From Megalopta genalis (lineage: Eukaryota; Arthropoda; Insecta; Hymenoptera; Halictidae), in NCBI RefSeq assembly GCF_051020955.1, contig NW_027476684.1:1-64000 (forward strand): 64,000 nt of DNA, in the 5' to 3' direction. A model generated the notes under the pieces. The model was given only the letters and a program-made list of their open reading frames with translations. It did no database searches and had not been told where the DNA came from. The translations under genes and the position numbers were made by a program. How positions within the stretch are numbered: position 1 is the first letter of the stretch; the number at the start of each line of letters is the position of its first letter. This document shows, piece by piece, positions 37,456 through 51,934 of this stretch.

Positions 37456-39168
37456 TCACAAGTATTTGTAGTTGAACCATTTGTTTCGCATGGATTCGAT
37501 GATAAGCCTTCTACTACGTATGAATTTGAAGCTAAATCTTGTGTTTCGTTTGGATTAGAAAACTAACTCGATTGTTTCGGCTGCATTTGAAGCTAAATCA
37601 TGTATAACACAAGTATTTGAAGTTAATGCAGTTGATTCGCATGGATTTGAAGCTAAGCCTTCTACTTCGCATTGATTTTGAAACTAATTCATATGTTTTA
37701 TCTTCGATTTGAAGCTAACTCGTTTGTTTCTCGTGCAGTTGAAGATAAATCATGTATATAACAAGTATTTGAAGCTAAACCATTTGATTCGCATGGATTT
37801 GGAGCTAAGCCTTCTACTTCGCATTGATTTGCAGCTAAAGCATGTGCTTCGCTTGGATTTGAAGCTAACTCGATTGTTTCGGCTGCATTTGAAGCTAAAT
37901 CATGTATAACACAAGTATTTGAAGCTAATGCAGTTGATTCGCATGGATTTGAAGCTAAGCCTTCTACTTCGCATTGATTTGAAGCTAGATCATATGTTTC
38001 TCTTGGATTTGAAGCTAACTCGTTTGTTTCTCGTGCAGTTGAATCTAAATCATGTATATCACAAGTATTTTGAGCTGAACTATTTGTTTCGCATGGATTT
38101 GAAGATAAGTCTTCCACATCGCATTGATTTGAAGCTATATCATGTGTTTCGCTTGGATTTGAAGCTAACTCGTTTGTTTCGATGCAGTTGAAGATAAATC
38201 ATGTATAAAACAAGAATTTGAAGCTAAACCATCAGTTTCGCGTGGATTTGAAGTTAAGCCTTCTACTTCGCATTGATTTGAAAACTAAATCAAGTGTTTC
38301 GCTTGGATTTGAAGCTAATTCGTTTGTTTCACATGCAGTTGAAACTGAATCTTGTATATCACAAGTATTTCAAAGCTAAACAATTTGTTTCGCATTGACT
38401 TGAAGCTAAGCCTTCTACTTCGCAGGATTTTTGGAGCAAAATCAAGTGTTTCGTTTGGATTTGTAGAAAACTCGTTTGTTTCGCATGCAGTTGCAGCTAT
38501 ATCACTTATGTTGGGCAAACTATTTGAAGCTAAATCATTCGTTTCGCATGGAGTTGAAGCTAAGCCTTCTACATTCGCATTGATTTGAAGCTAAATCATT
38601 GGTTTCGTTTGGATTTGAAGCTAACTCGTTTGTTTCGCATGCAGTTGAAGCTATATCACTTATGTTCGCAAGTATTTGAAGCTAAATCATTTGTTTCGCA
38701 TGGATTAGAAGCTAACTCGTTTGTTTCACATGCAGTTGAAGGTATATCTTGTATATCACAAGTATTTGAAGCAAAACCATTTGTTTCGCATGGATTTGAA
38801 TCTAAGTCTTCTATTTCGCATTGATTTGAAGCTAAATCATGTGTTTCGCATGGATTTAAAGCTAACTCGATTGTTTCGCATGCAGTTGAAGCTATATCAC
38901 TTATGTTCGCAAGTATTTGAAGCTAAATCATTTGTTTCGCATGGATTTGAAGCTAAGCCTTCTACTTCGAATGAATTTGAAAGCTAAATCATGAGTTTCG
39001 CATGGATTTTGAAGCTAACTCGTTTGTTTCGATGCAGTTGAAGATAAATCATGTATAAGACAAGAATTTGAAGCTAAACCATCTGTTTCGCGTGGATTTC
39101 AAGATAAGCCTTCCACATCGCATTGATTTGAAGCTAAATCATGTGTTTCGCATGGATTTGAAGCTAAA
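37112..39168. other. Cluster of 17 one-base homopolymer expansions
   Basis: Compared with sister copies at 29.2-30.1, 35.8-36.1 and 19.1-20.2 kb, one extra base is present in runs at 37112, 37143, 37210, 37250, 37258, 37559, 37676, 37696, 38281, 38372, 38428, 38513, 38517, 38574, 38980, 39007 and 39166. All are lengthened runs of A, T or G. Flanking kilobases show almost none, so a local consensus error is the likeliest cause. Confidence 0.85.
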
Positions 39169-39169
39169 C
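37456..39169. repeat. Satellite segment matching 29.5-30.1 kb then 19.1-20.2 kb
   Basis: The left 0.6 kb follows the 29.5-30.06 kb segment; near 38090 it switches to the 19.1 kb segment. The offset to the latter grows from 18975 to 18984 through the one-base insertions described separately. Confidence 0.75.
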
Positions 39170-41669
39170 TCGTTTGTTTCGCATGCAGTTGAAGATATAT
39201 CATGTATATCACAAGTATTTGAAGCAAAACCATTTGTTTCGCATGGATTTGAATCTATGTCTTCTATTTCGCATTGATTTGAAGCTAATCATGTGTTTCG
39301 CATGGATTTAAAGCTAACTCGTTTGGTTCGCAAGCAGTTGAAGCTATATCACTTATGTTCGCAAGTATTTGAAGCTAAATCATTTGTTTCGCATGGATTT
39401 GAAGCTAAGCCTTCTACTTCGGATTGATTTGAAGCTAAATCATGTGTTTCGCATGGATTCGAATCTAACTCGTTTGTTTCACATGCAGTTGAAACTGAAT
39501 CTTGTATATCACAAGTATCTGAAGCTAAACCATTTGATTCGCATGGATTTGGCGCTAAGCATTCCACTTCGCATTGATTTGAAGCTAACTCATGTGTTTC
39601 GCATGGATTTGAAGCTAACTCGTTTGTATCGCATGCAGTTGATGCTACATCATGTATATAACAAGTATTTGGAGCTGAACCATTTGTTTCGCATGGATTT
39701 GGAGCTAAGCCTTCCACTTCGCATTGATTTGAAGCTAAATCATGTATTCGCTTGGATTTGAAGCCAACTCATTTGTTTCGTCTGCAGTTGAAGATATATC
39801 ATGTACATCACAAGTATTTGAAGCTAAACCATTTGTTTCGCATGAATATTAAGCTAAACCATGTGTTTCAAATGAATTTGTATCTAAATATTGTGTTTCG
39901 CATGGATTTGCAGTAATCTCGATTGTTTCGTATGCAGATGAATCTAGATCATGTATAAGACAAGAATTTGAAGCTAAACCATTTGTTTCGCGTGGATTTG
40001 AAGATAAGCCTTCCACATCGCATTGATTTGAAGCTAAATCATGTGTTTCGCTTGGATTTGAAGCTAACTCGTTTGTTTCGATGCAGTTGAAGCTAAATCA
40101 TGTATAACACAAGTATTTGAAGCTAATGCAGTTGATTCGCATGGATTTGAAGCTAAGCCTTCTACTTCGCATTGAATTGAAGGTAGATCATATGTTTCTC
40201 TCGGATTTGAGGCTAACTCGTTTGTTTCTCGTGCAGTTGAAGATAAATCAAGTATATAACAAGTATTTGAAGCCAAACCATTTGATTCGCATGGATTTGG
40301 AGCTAAGCCTTCCACTTCGCATTGATTTGAATGTAAATAAAGTGTTTCGCTTGGATTTGAAGCTAACTCGTTTGTTTTGCATGCAGTTGAAGCTAAATCA
40401 TGTATATCAGAAGTATTTGAATCTAATCCATTTGATTCGCGTGGATTTGAAGCTAAGCCCTCTACTTCGCATTTATTTGCAGCTAAAGCATGTGTTTCGC
40501 TTGGATTTGAAGCTAACTCGTTTGTTTCGCACACAGCTGAAGCTAAGTCATGTATATCACAAGTATTTGAAGCTAAACCATTTGACTCGCATGGTTTAGA
40601 AACTAAGCTTTCTACTTCGCTTTAATTTGGAGCCAAATCATGTGTTTCGCACGGATTTGAAGATAACTCGTTTGTTTCGCCTGCATTTGAAGCTATATCA
40701 CTTATATTCGCAAGTATTTGAAGCTCAATCATTCGTTTCGCATGGATTCGAAGGGAAGCCTTCTACTTCGCATTGATTTGCATCTAAAGCATGTGTTTCG
40801 GTTGGTTTTGAAGCCTACTCGTTTGTTTCGCCTGCATTTGAATCTAATTCATGTATATCACAAGTATTTGAAGCTGAACCATTTGTTTTGCATGAATATT
40901 AAGCTAAACCATGTGTTTCGAACGTATTTGAAGCTGAATTGTGTGTTTCGCTTGGATTTTAATTCGATTGTTTCGCCTGCATTTGAAGCTATATCACTTA
41001 TATTCGCAAGTATTTGAAGCTAAAACGTTCGTTTCGCATGGATTTGAAGCTAAGCGTTCTACTTCGAATGAATTTGAAGCTAAATCATGTGTTTCGCTTG
41101 GATTTGAAGCTAAGCCTTCTACTTCGCAGGATTTTGGAGCAAAATCAAGTGTTTCGTTTGGATTTGTAGAAAACTCGTTTGTTTCGCATGCAGTTGCAGC
41201 TATATCACTTATGTTGGCAACTATTTGAAGCTAAATCATTCGTTTCGCATGGAGTTGAAGCTAAGCCTTCTACATCGCATTGATTTGAAGCTAAATCATT
41301 GGTTTCGTTTGGATTTGAAGCTAACTCGTTTGTTTCGCATGCAGTTGAAGCTATATCACTTATGTTCGCAAGTATTTGAAGCTAAATCATTTGTTTCGCA
41401 TGGATTAGAAGCTAACTCGTTTGTTTCACATGCAGTTGAAGGTATATCTTGTATATCACAAGTATTTGAAGCAAAACCATTTGTTTCGCATGGATTTGAA
41501 TCTAAGTCTTCTATTTCGCATTGATTTGAAGCTAAATCATGTGTTTCGCATGGATTTAAAGCTAACTCGTTTGTTTCGCATGCAGTTGAAGCTATATCAC
41601 TTATGTTCGCAAGTATTTGAAGCTAAATCATTTGTTTCGCATGGATTTGAAGCTAAGCCTTCTACTTCG
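39170..41669. repeat. 2.5-kb copy of 20186-22685
   Basis: Constant offset of 18984, few substitutions, sharp right limit at about 41670. The super-unit landmark is near 40744. Confidence 0.85.
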
Positions 41670-43950
41670 AATGAATTTGAAGCTAAATCATGAGTTTCGC
41701 ATGGATTTGAAGCTAACTCGTTTGTTTCGATGCAGTTGAAGATATATCATGTATATCACAAGTATTTGAAGCAAAACCATTTGTTTCGCATGGATTTGAA
41801 TCTATGTCTTCTATTTCGCATTGATTTGAAGCTAATCATGTGTTTCGCATGGATTTAAAGCTAACTCGTTTGGTTCGCAAGCAGTTGAAGCTATATCACT
41901 TATGTTCGCAAGTATTTGAAGCTAAATCATTTGTTTCGCATGGATTTGAAGCTAAGCCTTCTACTTCGGATTGATTTGAAGCTAAATCATGTGTTTCGCA
42001 TGGATTCGAATCTAACTCGTTTGTTTCACATGCAGTTGAAACTGAATCTTGTATATCACAAGTATCTGAAGCTAAACCATTTGATTCGCATGGATTTGGC
42101 GCTAAGCATTCCACTTCGCATTGATTTGAAGCTAACTCATGTGTTTCGCATGGATTTGAAGCTAACTCGTTTGTATCGCATGCAGTTGATGCTACATCAT
42201 GTATATAACAAGTATTTGGAGCTGAACCATTTGTTTCGCATGGATTTGGAGCTAAGCCTTCCACTTCGCATTGATTTGAAGCTAAATCATGTATTCGCTT
42301 GGATTTGAAGCCAACTCGTTTGTTTCGTCTGCAGTTGAAGATATATCATGTACATCACAAGTATTTGAAGCTAAACCATTTGTTTCGCATGAATATTAAG
42401 CTAAACCATGTGTTTCAAATGAATTTGTATCTAAATATTGTGTTTCGCATGGATTTGCAGTAATCTCGATTGTTTCGTATGCAGATGAATCTAGATCATG
42501 TATAAGACAAGAATTTGAAGCTAAACCATTTGTTTCGCGTGGATTTGAAGATAAGCCTTCCTCATGTGTTTCGCTTGGATTTGAAGCTAACTCGTTTGTT
42601 TCGATGCAGTTGAAGTTAAATCATGTATAACACAAGTATTTGAAGCTAATGCAGTTGATTCGCATGGTTTTGAAGCTAAGCCTTCTACTTCGCATTGAAT
42701 TGAAGGTAGATCATATGTTTCTCTCGGATTTGAGGCTAACTCGTTTGTTTCTCGTGCAGTTGAAGATAAATCAAGTATATAACAAGTATTTGAAGCCAAA
42801 CCATTTGATTCGCATGGATTTGGAGCTAAGCCTTCCACTTCGCATTGATTTGAATGTAAATAAAGTGTTTCGCTTGGATTTGAAGCTAACCTGTTTGTTT
42901 TGCATGCAGTTGAAGCTAAATCATGTATATCAGAAGTATTTGAATCTAATCCATTTGATTCGCGTGGATTTGAAGCTAAGCCCCCTACTTCGCATTTATT
43001 TGCAGCTAAAGCATGTGTTTCGCTTGGATTTGAAGCTAACTCGTTTGTTACGCACACAGCTGAAGCTAAGTCATGTATATCACAAGTATTTGAAGCTAAA
43101 CCATTTGACTCGCATGGTTTAGAAACTAAGCTTTCTACTTCGCTTTAATTTGGAGCCAAATCATGTGTTTCGCACGGATTTGAAGATAACTCGTTCGTTT
43201 CGCCTGCATTTGAAGCTATATCACTTATATTCGCAAGTATTTGAAGCTCAATCATTCGTTTCGCATGGATTCGAAGGGAAGCCTTCTACTTCGCATTGAT
43301 TTGCATCTAAAGCATGTGTTTCGGTTGGTTTTGAAGCCTACTCGTTTGTTTCGCCTGCATTTGAATCTAATTCATGTATATCACAAGTATTTGAAGCTGA
43401 ACCATTTGTTTTGCATGAATATTAAGCTAAACCATGTGTTTCGAACGTATTTGAAGCTGAATTGTGTGTTTCGCTTGGATTTGAAGCTAATTCGATTGTT
43501 TCGCCTGCATTTGAAGCTATATCACTTATATTCGCAAGTATTTGAAGCTAAAACGTTCGTTTCGCATGGATTTGAAGCTAAGCGTTCTACTTCGAATGAA
43601 TTTGAAGCTAAATCATGTGTTTCGCTTGGCTTTGAAGCTAACACGTTTGTTTCGCATGCAGTTGAAGCTAAAACAAGTACATCACAAGTATCAGAATATA
43701 ATCCATCTGTTTCGCAAGAATATGATGCTATGAAGCTAATGCATGTGATTCGCATGAATTTGAAGCTAAATCATGTGTTTTGCATGGATTTGAAGCTATA
43801 TCACTTATATCGCATTTATCTGAAGATAAATCATTTGTTTCTCATGTATTTGAAGTTATGGCTTCCACTGTGCATTTATTTGAAGCTAAATCATGTGTTT
43901 CGCTTGAATTTGAAGTTACTCGTTTGTTTCGCATGCAGTTGAAGATATAT
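41670..43950. repeat. Copy of 39.25-40.5 kb followed by a super-unit like 31.0-31.7 kb
   Basis: About 41740-42560 matches 39195-40013 at offset 2547; after a 24-bp loss near 42562 the offset is 2523. The super-unit landmark is near 43267. The right part resembles 31033-31734. Confidence 0.8.
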
Positions 43951-44924
43951 CATGTATATCACAAGTATTTGAAGCAAAACCATTTATTTCGCATGGATTT
44001 GAATCTATGTCTTCTATTTCGCATTGATTTGAAGCTAATCATGTGTTTCGCATGGATTTAAAGCTAACTCGTTTGGTTCGCATGCAGTTGAAGCTATATC
44101 ACTTATGTTCGCAAGTATTTGAAGCTAAATCATTTGTTTCGCATGGATTTGAAGCTAAGCTTTCTACTTCGGATTGATCTGAAGCTAAATCATGTGTTTC
44201 GCATGGATTTGAAGCTAACTCGTTTGTTTCGCACACAGCTGAAGCTAAGTCATGTATATCACAAGTATTTGAAGCTAAACCATTTGACTCGCATGGTTTA
44301 GAAACTAAGCTTTCTACTTCGCTTTAATTTGGAGCCAAATCATGTGTTTCGCACGGATTTGAAGATAACTCGTTTGTTTCGCCTGCATTTGAAGCTATAT
44401 CACTTATATTCGCAAGTATTTGAAGCTCAATCATTCGTTTCGCATGGATTCGAAAATCAGCCTTCTATTTCGCATTGATTTGAAGCTAAATCGTGAGTTT
44501 CGCATGGATATGAATCTAACTCGTTTGTTTCGCATGGTTTTGAAGCTTACTCATTTGTTTCGCCTGCAGTTGAATCATAATCATGTATATCACAAGTATT
44601 TGAAGCTAAACCATTTGTTTCGCATGGATTCGAAACTCTGCCTTCTATTTCGCATTGATTTTAAGCTAAATCATGAGTTTCGCATGGATTTGAAGCTAAC
44701 TCGTTTGTTTCGCATGGATATGAAGCTAACTCATTTGTTTCGCATGCAGTTGAAGCTAAATCTTGTATATCACAAGTATTTGAAGCTAAACCATTTGATT
44801 CGCATGTATTTGGAGCTAAACCTTCTACTTCGCATTGATTTGAAGCTAAATCGAGTGTTTCGTTTGGATTTGAAGCAACACATTTGTTTCTCATGCAGTT
44901 GAAGCTATATCACTTATGTTCGCA
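43951..44924. repeat. Ordinary A-E units, partly divergent
   Basis: The stretch near 44420-44900 carries its own substitutions (GAAAATCAGCC and GGATATGAA variants) and has no kb-scale twin in the window. It includes a 31-bp E' unit. Confidence 0.7.
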
Positions 44925-47900
44925 AGTATTTGAAGCTAAATCATTCGTTTCGCACGGAGTTGAAGCTAAGCCTTCTACTTCGCATTGATTTGAAGCTAAA
45001 TCATTGGTTTCGTTTGGATTTGAAGCTAACTCGTTTGTTTCGCATGCAGTTGAAGCTATATCACTTATGTTCGCAAGTATTTGAAGCTAAATCATTTGTT
45101 TCGGATGGATTAGAAGCTAACTCGTTTGTTTCACTGCAGTTGAAGGTATATCTTGTATATCACAAGTATTTGAAGCAAAACCATTTGTTTCGCATGGATT
45201 TGAATCTAAGTCTTCTATTTCGCATTGATTTGAAGCTAATCATGTGTTTCGCATGGATTTAAAGCTAACTCGTTTGGTTCGCATGCAGTTGAAGCTATAT
45301 CACTTATGTTCGCAAGTATTTGAAGCTAAATCATTTGTTTCGCATGGATTTGAAGCTAAGCCTTCTACTTCGGATTGATTTGAAGCTAAATCATGTGTTT
45401 CGCATGGATTCGAATCTAACTCGTTTGTTTCACATGCAGTTGAAGCTGAATCTTGTATATCACAAGTATTTCAAGCTAAACCATTTGTTTCGCATTGATT
45501 TGAAGCTAAGCCTTCTACGTCGCAGGATTTTGGAGCTAAATCAAGTGTTTCGTTTGGATTTGCAGAAAACACGTTTGTTTCGCATGCAGTTGCAGCTATA
45601 TCACTTATGTTCGCAAGTATTTCAAGCTAATCAATTTGTTTCGCATGGATTCGAAGATAAGCCTTCTACTTCTCATTGATTTGAAGCTAAATCATGTGTT
45701 TCGCATGGATTTGAAGATAACTCAATTGTTTCGTAGTGCAGTTAAAGGTAAATCATGTATATCACAAGTATTTCAAGCTAAACCATTTGTTTCGCATTGA
45801 TTTGAAGCTAAGCCTTCTACTTCGCAGGATTTTGGAGCTAAATCAAGTGTTTCGTTTGGATTTGTAGAAAACTCGTTTGTTTCGCATGCAGTTGCAGCTA
45901 TATCACTTATGTTCGCAAGTATTTGAAGCTAAATCATTCGTTTCGCATGGAGTTGAAGCTAAGCCTTTTACATCGCATTGATTTGAAGCTAAATCATTGG
46001 TTTCGTTTGGATTTGAAGCTAACTCGTTTGTTTCGCATGCAGTTGAAGCTATATCACTTATGTTCGCAAGTATTTGAAGCTAAATCATTTGTTTCGCATG
46101 GATTAGAAGCTAACTCGTTTGTTTCACATGCAGTTGAAGGTATATCTTGTATATCACAAGTAATTGAAGCAAAACCATTTGTTTCGCATGGATTTGAATC
46201 TAAGTCTTCTATTTCGCATTGATTTGAAGCTAAATCATGTGTTTCGCATGGATTTAAAGCTAACTCGTTTGTTTCGCATGCAGTTGAAGCTATATCACTT
46301 ATGTTCGCAAGTATTTGAAGCTAAATAATTTGTTTCGCATGGATTTGATGCTAAGCCTTCTACTTCGGATTGATTTGAAGCTAAATCATGTGTTTCGCAT
46401 GGATTTGAAGCTAACTCGTTTGTTTCACATGCAGTTGAAGCTGAATCTTGTATATCACAAGTATTTGAAGCAAAACCATTTGTTTCGCATGGATTTGAAG
46501 CTAAGCCTTCTACTTCGGATTGATTTGAAGCTAAATCATGTGTTTCGCATGGATTTGAAGCTAACTCGTTTGTTTCACATGCAGTTGAAGCTGAATCTTG
46601 TATATCACAAGTATTTGAAGCTAAACCATTTGATTCGCATGGATTTGAAGCTAAGCCTTCTACTTCGAATGAATTTGAATCTAAATCATGAGTTTCGCAT
46701 GGATTTGAAGCTAACTCGTTTGTTTCGATGCAGTTGAAGATAAATCATGTATAAGACAAGAATTTGAAGCTAAACCATCTGTTTCGCGTGGATTTGAAGA
46801 TAAGCCTTCCACATCGCATTGATTTGAAGCTAAATCATGGGTTTCGCATGGATTTGAAGCTAACTCGTTTGTTTCGCATGCAGTTGAAGATATATCATGT
46901 ATATCACAAGTATTTGAAGCAAAACCATTTGTTTCGCATGGATTTGAATCTATGTCTTCTATTTCGCATTGATTTGAAGCTAATCATGTGTTTCGCATGG
47001 ATTTAAAGCTAACTCGTTTGGTTCGCATGCAGTTGAAGCTATATCACTTATGTTCGCAAGTATTTGAAGCTAAATCATTTGTTTCGCATGGATTTGAAGC
47101 TAAGCCTTCTACTTCGGATTTATTTGAAGCTAAATCATGTGTTTCGCATGGATTCGAATCTAACTCGTTTGTTTCACATGCAGTTGAAACTGCATCTTGT
47201 ATATCACAAGTATTTCAAGCTAAACCATTTGTTTCGCATTGATTAGAAGCTAAGCCTTCTACTTCGCAGGATTTTGGAGCAAAATCAAGTGTTTCGTTTG
47301 GATTTGTAGAAAACTCGTTTGTTTCGCATGCAGTTGCAGCTATATCACTTATGATGGCAACTATTTGAAGCTAAATAATTCGTTTCGCATGGAGTTGAAG
47401 CTAAGCCTTGTACTTCGCATTGATTTGAAGCTAAATCATTGGTTTCGTTTGGATTTGAAGCTAACTCGTTTGTTTCGCATGCAGTTGAAGCTATATCACT
47501 TATGTTCGCAAGTATTTGAAGCTAAATCATTTGTTTCGCATGGATTAGAAGCTAACTCGTTTGTTTCACTGCAGTTGAAGGTATATCTTGTATATCACAA
47601 GTATTTGAAGCAAAACCATTTGTTTCGCATGGATTTGAATCTAAGTCTTCTATTTCGCATTGATTTGAAGCTAATCATGTGTTTCGCATGGATTTAAAGC
47701 TAACTCGTTTGGTTCGCATGCAGTTGAAGCTATATCACTTATGTTCGCAAGTATTTGAAGCTAAATCATTTGTTTCGCATGGATTTGAAGCTAAGCCTTC
47801 TACTTCGGATTGATTTGAAGCTAAATCATGTGTTTCGCATGGATTCGAATCTAACTCGTTTGTTTCACATGCAGTTGAAGCTGAATCTTGTATATCACAA

Positions 47901-48543
47901 GTATTTCAAGCTAAACCATTTGTTTCGCATTGATTTGAAGCTAAGCCTTCTACGTCGCAGGATTTTGGAGCTAAATCAAGTGTTTCGTTTGGATTTGCAG
48001 AAAACACGTTTGTTTCGCATGCAGTTGCAGCTATATCACTTATGTTCGCAAGTATTTCAAGCTAATCAATTTGTTTCGCATGGATTCGAAGATAAGCCTT
48101 CTACTTCTCATTGATTTGAAGCTAAATCATGTGTTTCGCATGGATTTGAAGATAACTCAATTGTTTCGTAGTGCAGTTAAAGGTAAATCATGTATATCAC
48201 AAGTATTTCAAGCTAAACCATTTGTTTCGCATTGATTTGAAGCTAAGCCTTCTACTTCGCAGGATTTTGGAGCTAAATCAAGTGTTTCGTTTGGATTTGT
48301 AGAAAACTCGTTTGTTTCGCATGCAGTTGCAGCTATATCACTTATGTTCGCAAGTATTTGAAGCTAAATCATTCGTTTCGCATGGAGTTGAAGCTAAGCC
48401 TTTTACATCGCATTGATTTGAAGCTAAATCATTGGTTTCGTTTGGATTTGAAGCTAACTCGTTTGTTTCGCATGCAGTTGAAGCTATATCACTTATGTTC
48501 GCAAGTATTTGAAGCTAAATCATTTGTTTCGCATGGATTTGAA
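44925..48543. repeat. 2435-bp tandem pair with intervening 150-bp repeats
   Basis: 44925-46103 matches 47360-48538 at offset 2435. Between them, 46330-46630 shows two nearly perfect consecutive 150-bp A-E repeats, the clearest example in the window. 47621-48543 is copied again at 53668-54590 (offset 6047). Confidence 0.85.
45713..45743 (+). repeat. Example of the 31-bp D' unit
   Basis: The unit ends TTTCGTAGTGCAGTT, one base longer than D, and adds a stop in one frame. It recurs near 48150, 50373, 54193 and 55995, always before a unit reading AAAGGTAAATCATG. Confidence 0.8.
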
Positions 48544-51500
48544 GCTAACTCGTTTGTTTCGCATGCATTTGAAGCTATATCATGTATATCACAAGTATTT
48601 GTAGTTGAACCATTTGTTTCGCATGGATTCGAAGATAAGCCTTCTACTTCGTATGAATTTGAAGCTAAATCTTGTGTTTCGTTTGGATTTGAAACTAACT
48701 CGATTGTTTCGGCTGCAAATGAAGTTAAATCATGTATAACACAAATATTTGAAGCTAATGCAGTTGATTGGCATGGATTTGAAGATAAGCCTTCTACTTC
48801 ACATTGATTTGAAGCTAAATCATATGTTTCTCTTGGATTTGAAGCTATCTCGTTTGTTGCTCGTGCAGTTGAAGATAAATCATGTATATAACAAGTATTT
48901 GAAGCTAAACCATTTGATTCGCATGGATTTGGAGCTAAGCCTTCCACTTCGCATTGATTTGAAGCTAAATCATGTGTTTCGCATGGATTTGAAGCTAATT
49001 CATTTGTATCGCATGCAGTTGAATCTAAATCATGTATAAAACAAGAATTTGAAGCTAAACCATCTGTTTCGCGTGGATTTGAAGCTAAGCCTTCCACATC
49101 GCATTGATTTGAAGCTAAATCATGTGTTTCGCTTCGATTTGAAGCTAACTCGCTTTTTTCGATGCAGTTGAAGATAAATCATGTATAAAACGAGAATTTG
49201 AAGCTAAACCATCTGTTTCGCGTGGATTTGAAGTTAAGCCTTCTACTTCGCATTGATTTGAAACTAAATCATGTGTATCGAATGGATTTGAATCTAAGTC
49301 TTCTATTTCGCATTGATTTGAAGCTAAATCATGTGTTTCGCATGGATTTGAAGCTAACTCGTTTGTTTCGCATGCAGTTGAAGCTATATCACTCATGTTC
49401 GCAAGTATTTGAAGCTAAATCATTTGTTTCGCATGGATTTGAAGCTAAGCCTTTTACTTCGGATTGATTTGAAGCTAAATCATGTGTTTCGCATTGATTC
49501 GAATCTAACTCGTTTGTTTCACATGCAGTTGAAGCTGAATCTTGTATATCACGAGTATTTCAAGCTAAACTATTTGATTCGCATGGATTTTAAGCTAAGT
49601 CTTCTACTTCGAATGAATTTGAAGCTAAATCATGAGTTTCGCATGGATTTGAAGCTAAATCATGCGTTTCGCATGGATTTGAAGACAACTTGTTTGTTTC
49701 GCATGCAGTTGAAGCTATATCACTTATATTCGCAAGTATTTGACGCCAAATCATTCTGTTCGCATGGATTCGAAGATAATCCTTCTACTTCGCATAGATT
49801 TGAAGCTAAATCATGTGTTTCGGATGGATTTGAAGCTAACTCGTTAGTTTCGCATGCAATTGTAGGTAAATCATGCATATCACCAGTATTTGAAGCTACA
49901 CCATTTGTTTCGCGTGGATTCGAAGATAAGCATTCTGCTTCGCATTGATTTCAAGCTAAATCATGTATATCACAAGTAAATGAACCTAAACCATTTGTTT
50001 CGCATGGATTCGAAGATAAGCCTACTACTTCGCATTGATTAGAAGCTAAATCATGTGTTTGGCATGGATTTGAAAATATCTCGTTTGTTTCGCATGCAGT
50101 TGTAGCTAAATCATGTATATCACAAGTATTTGAAGCTAAACCATTTGTTTCGAATGGATTTGATGCTAATCCTTCTACTTCGCTTTGATTTGAATTTAAA
50201 TCATGTGTTTCGCATGGATTTGAAGATAACTCGATTGTTTAGCATGCAGTTGGATCTATATCACTTATAGTCGCAAGTATTTGAAGCTAATCAATTTATT
50301 TCGCATGGATTCGAAGATAAGCCTTCTACTTCTCATTGATTTGAAGCTAAATCATGTGTTTCGCATGGATTTGAAGCTAACTCAATTGTTTCGTAGTGCA
50401 GTTAAAGGTAAATCATGTATATCACAAGTATTTCAAGCTAAACCATTTGTTTCGCATTGATTTGAAGCTAAGCCTTCTACTTCGCAGGATTTTGGAGCTA
50501 AATCAAGTGTTTCGTTTGGATTTGTAGTAAACTCGTTTGTTTCGCATGCAGTTGCAGCTATATCACATATGTTCGCAAGTATTTGAAGCTAAATCATTCG
50601 TTTCGCATGGAGTTGAAGCTAAGCCTTCTATTTCCCATTGATTTCAAGCTAAATCATTGGTTTCGTTTGGATTTGAAGCTAACTCGTTTGTTTCGCATGC
50701 AGTTGAAGCTATATCACTTATGTTCGCAAGTATTTGAAGCTAAATCATTTGTTTCGCATGGATTTGAAGCTAACTCGTTTGTTTCGCATGCAGTTGAAGG
50801 TATATCTTGTATATCACAAGTATTTGAAGCAAAACCATTTGTTTCGCATGGATTTGAATCTAAGTCTTCTATTTCGCATTGATTTGAAGCTAAATCATGT
50901 TTTTCGCATGGATTTCAAACTAACTCGTTTGTTTCGCATGCAGTTGAAGCTATATCACTTATGTTCGCAAGTATTTGAAGCTAAGTCATATGTTTCTCTT
51001 GGATTTGAAGCTATCTCGTTGTTGCTCGTGCAGTTGAAGATAAATCATGTATATAACAAGTATTTGAAGCTAAACCATTTGTTTCGCATGGATTTGAAGC
51101 TAAGCCTTCTACTTCGGATTGATTTGAAGCTAAATCATGTGTTTCGCATGGATTTGAAGCTAACTCGTTTGTTTCGCCTGCATTTGAAGCTGAATCATGT
51201 ATATCACAACTATTTGAAGCTCAACCATTTGTTTCGCATGGATTCCAAGATAAAACTTCTACTTCGCATTGATTTGAAGGTAAATCATATGTTTCGAGGG
51301 GATTTGAAGCTAAGCCTTCTACTTCCCATTGATTTGAAGCTAAATCATGTGTTTCGCATGGATTTGAAGCCAGCTCGTTGGTTTTGCATGCAGTTGAAGC
51401 TAAATCATGTATATCACAAGTATGTGAAGCTAAACCATTTGATTCGCATGGATTTGAAGCTAAGCCTTCTACTTCGCATTGATTTGATGCTAAATCACGT

Positions 51501-51934
51501 GTTTCGTATTGCTTTGATGATAACTCGATTGTTTCGCCTGCATTTGAACCAATATCACTTATATTCGCCAGTATTTGAAGATAAATCATTCGTTTCGCTG
51601 GGATTTGAAGCTATGCCTCCTACTGCGTATTGATTTGAAGCTAAAGCATGTATTCGTTTGGATTTGAAGCCAACTCGTTTGTTTCGACTGCAGTTGAAGC
51701 TAAATCATGTATATCACAATTATTTGAAGCTGAACCATTTGTTTCGCATGGAATTGGAGCTAAGCCTTCTACTTCGCATTTATTTGATGCTAAATCACGT
51801 GTTTCGTATTGCTTTGATGATAACTCGTTTGTTTCGCCTGCATTTGAACCAATATCACTTATATTCGCCAGTATTTGAAGATAAATCATTCGTTTCGCTG
51901 GGATTTGAAGCTATGCCTCCTACTGCGTATTGAT
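48544..51934. repeat. Satellite segment copied at 61.8-63.4 kb, with a local 300-bp tandem
   Basis: 48560-50174 matches 61779-63393 at offset 13219. 50050-50700 matches 55675-56325 at offset 5625. Near 51483-51640 a segment is repeated 300 bp on, at 51783-51940. The longest plus-strand open frame in the window (50734-51633, 299 codons of the KLNHVFRMDL pattern) lies here; I treat it as a by-product of the period. Confidence 0.8.
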
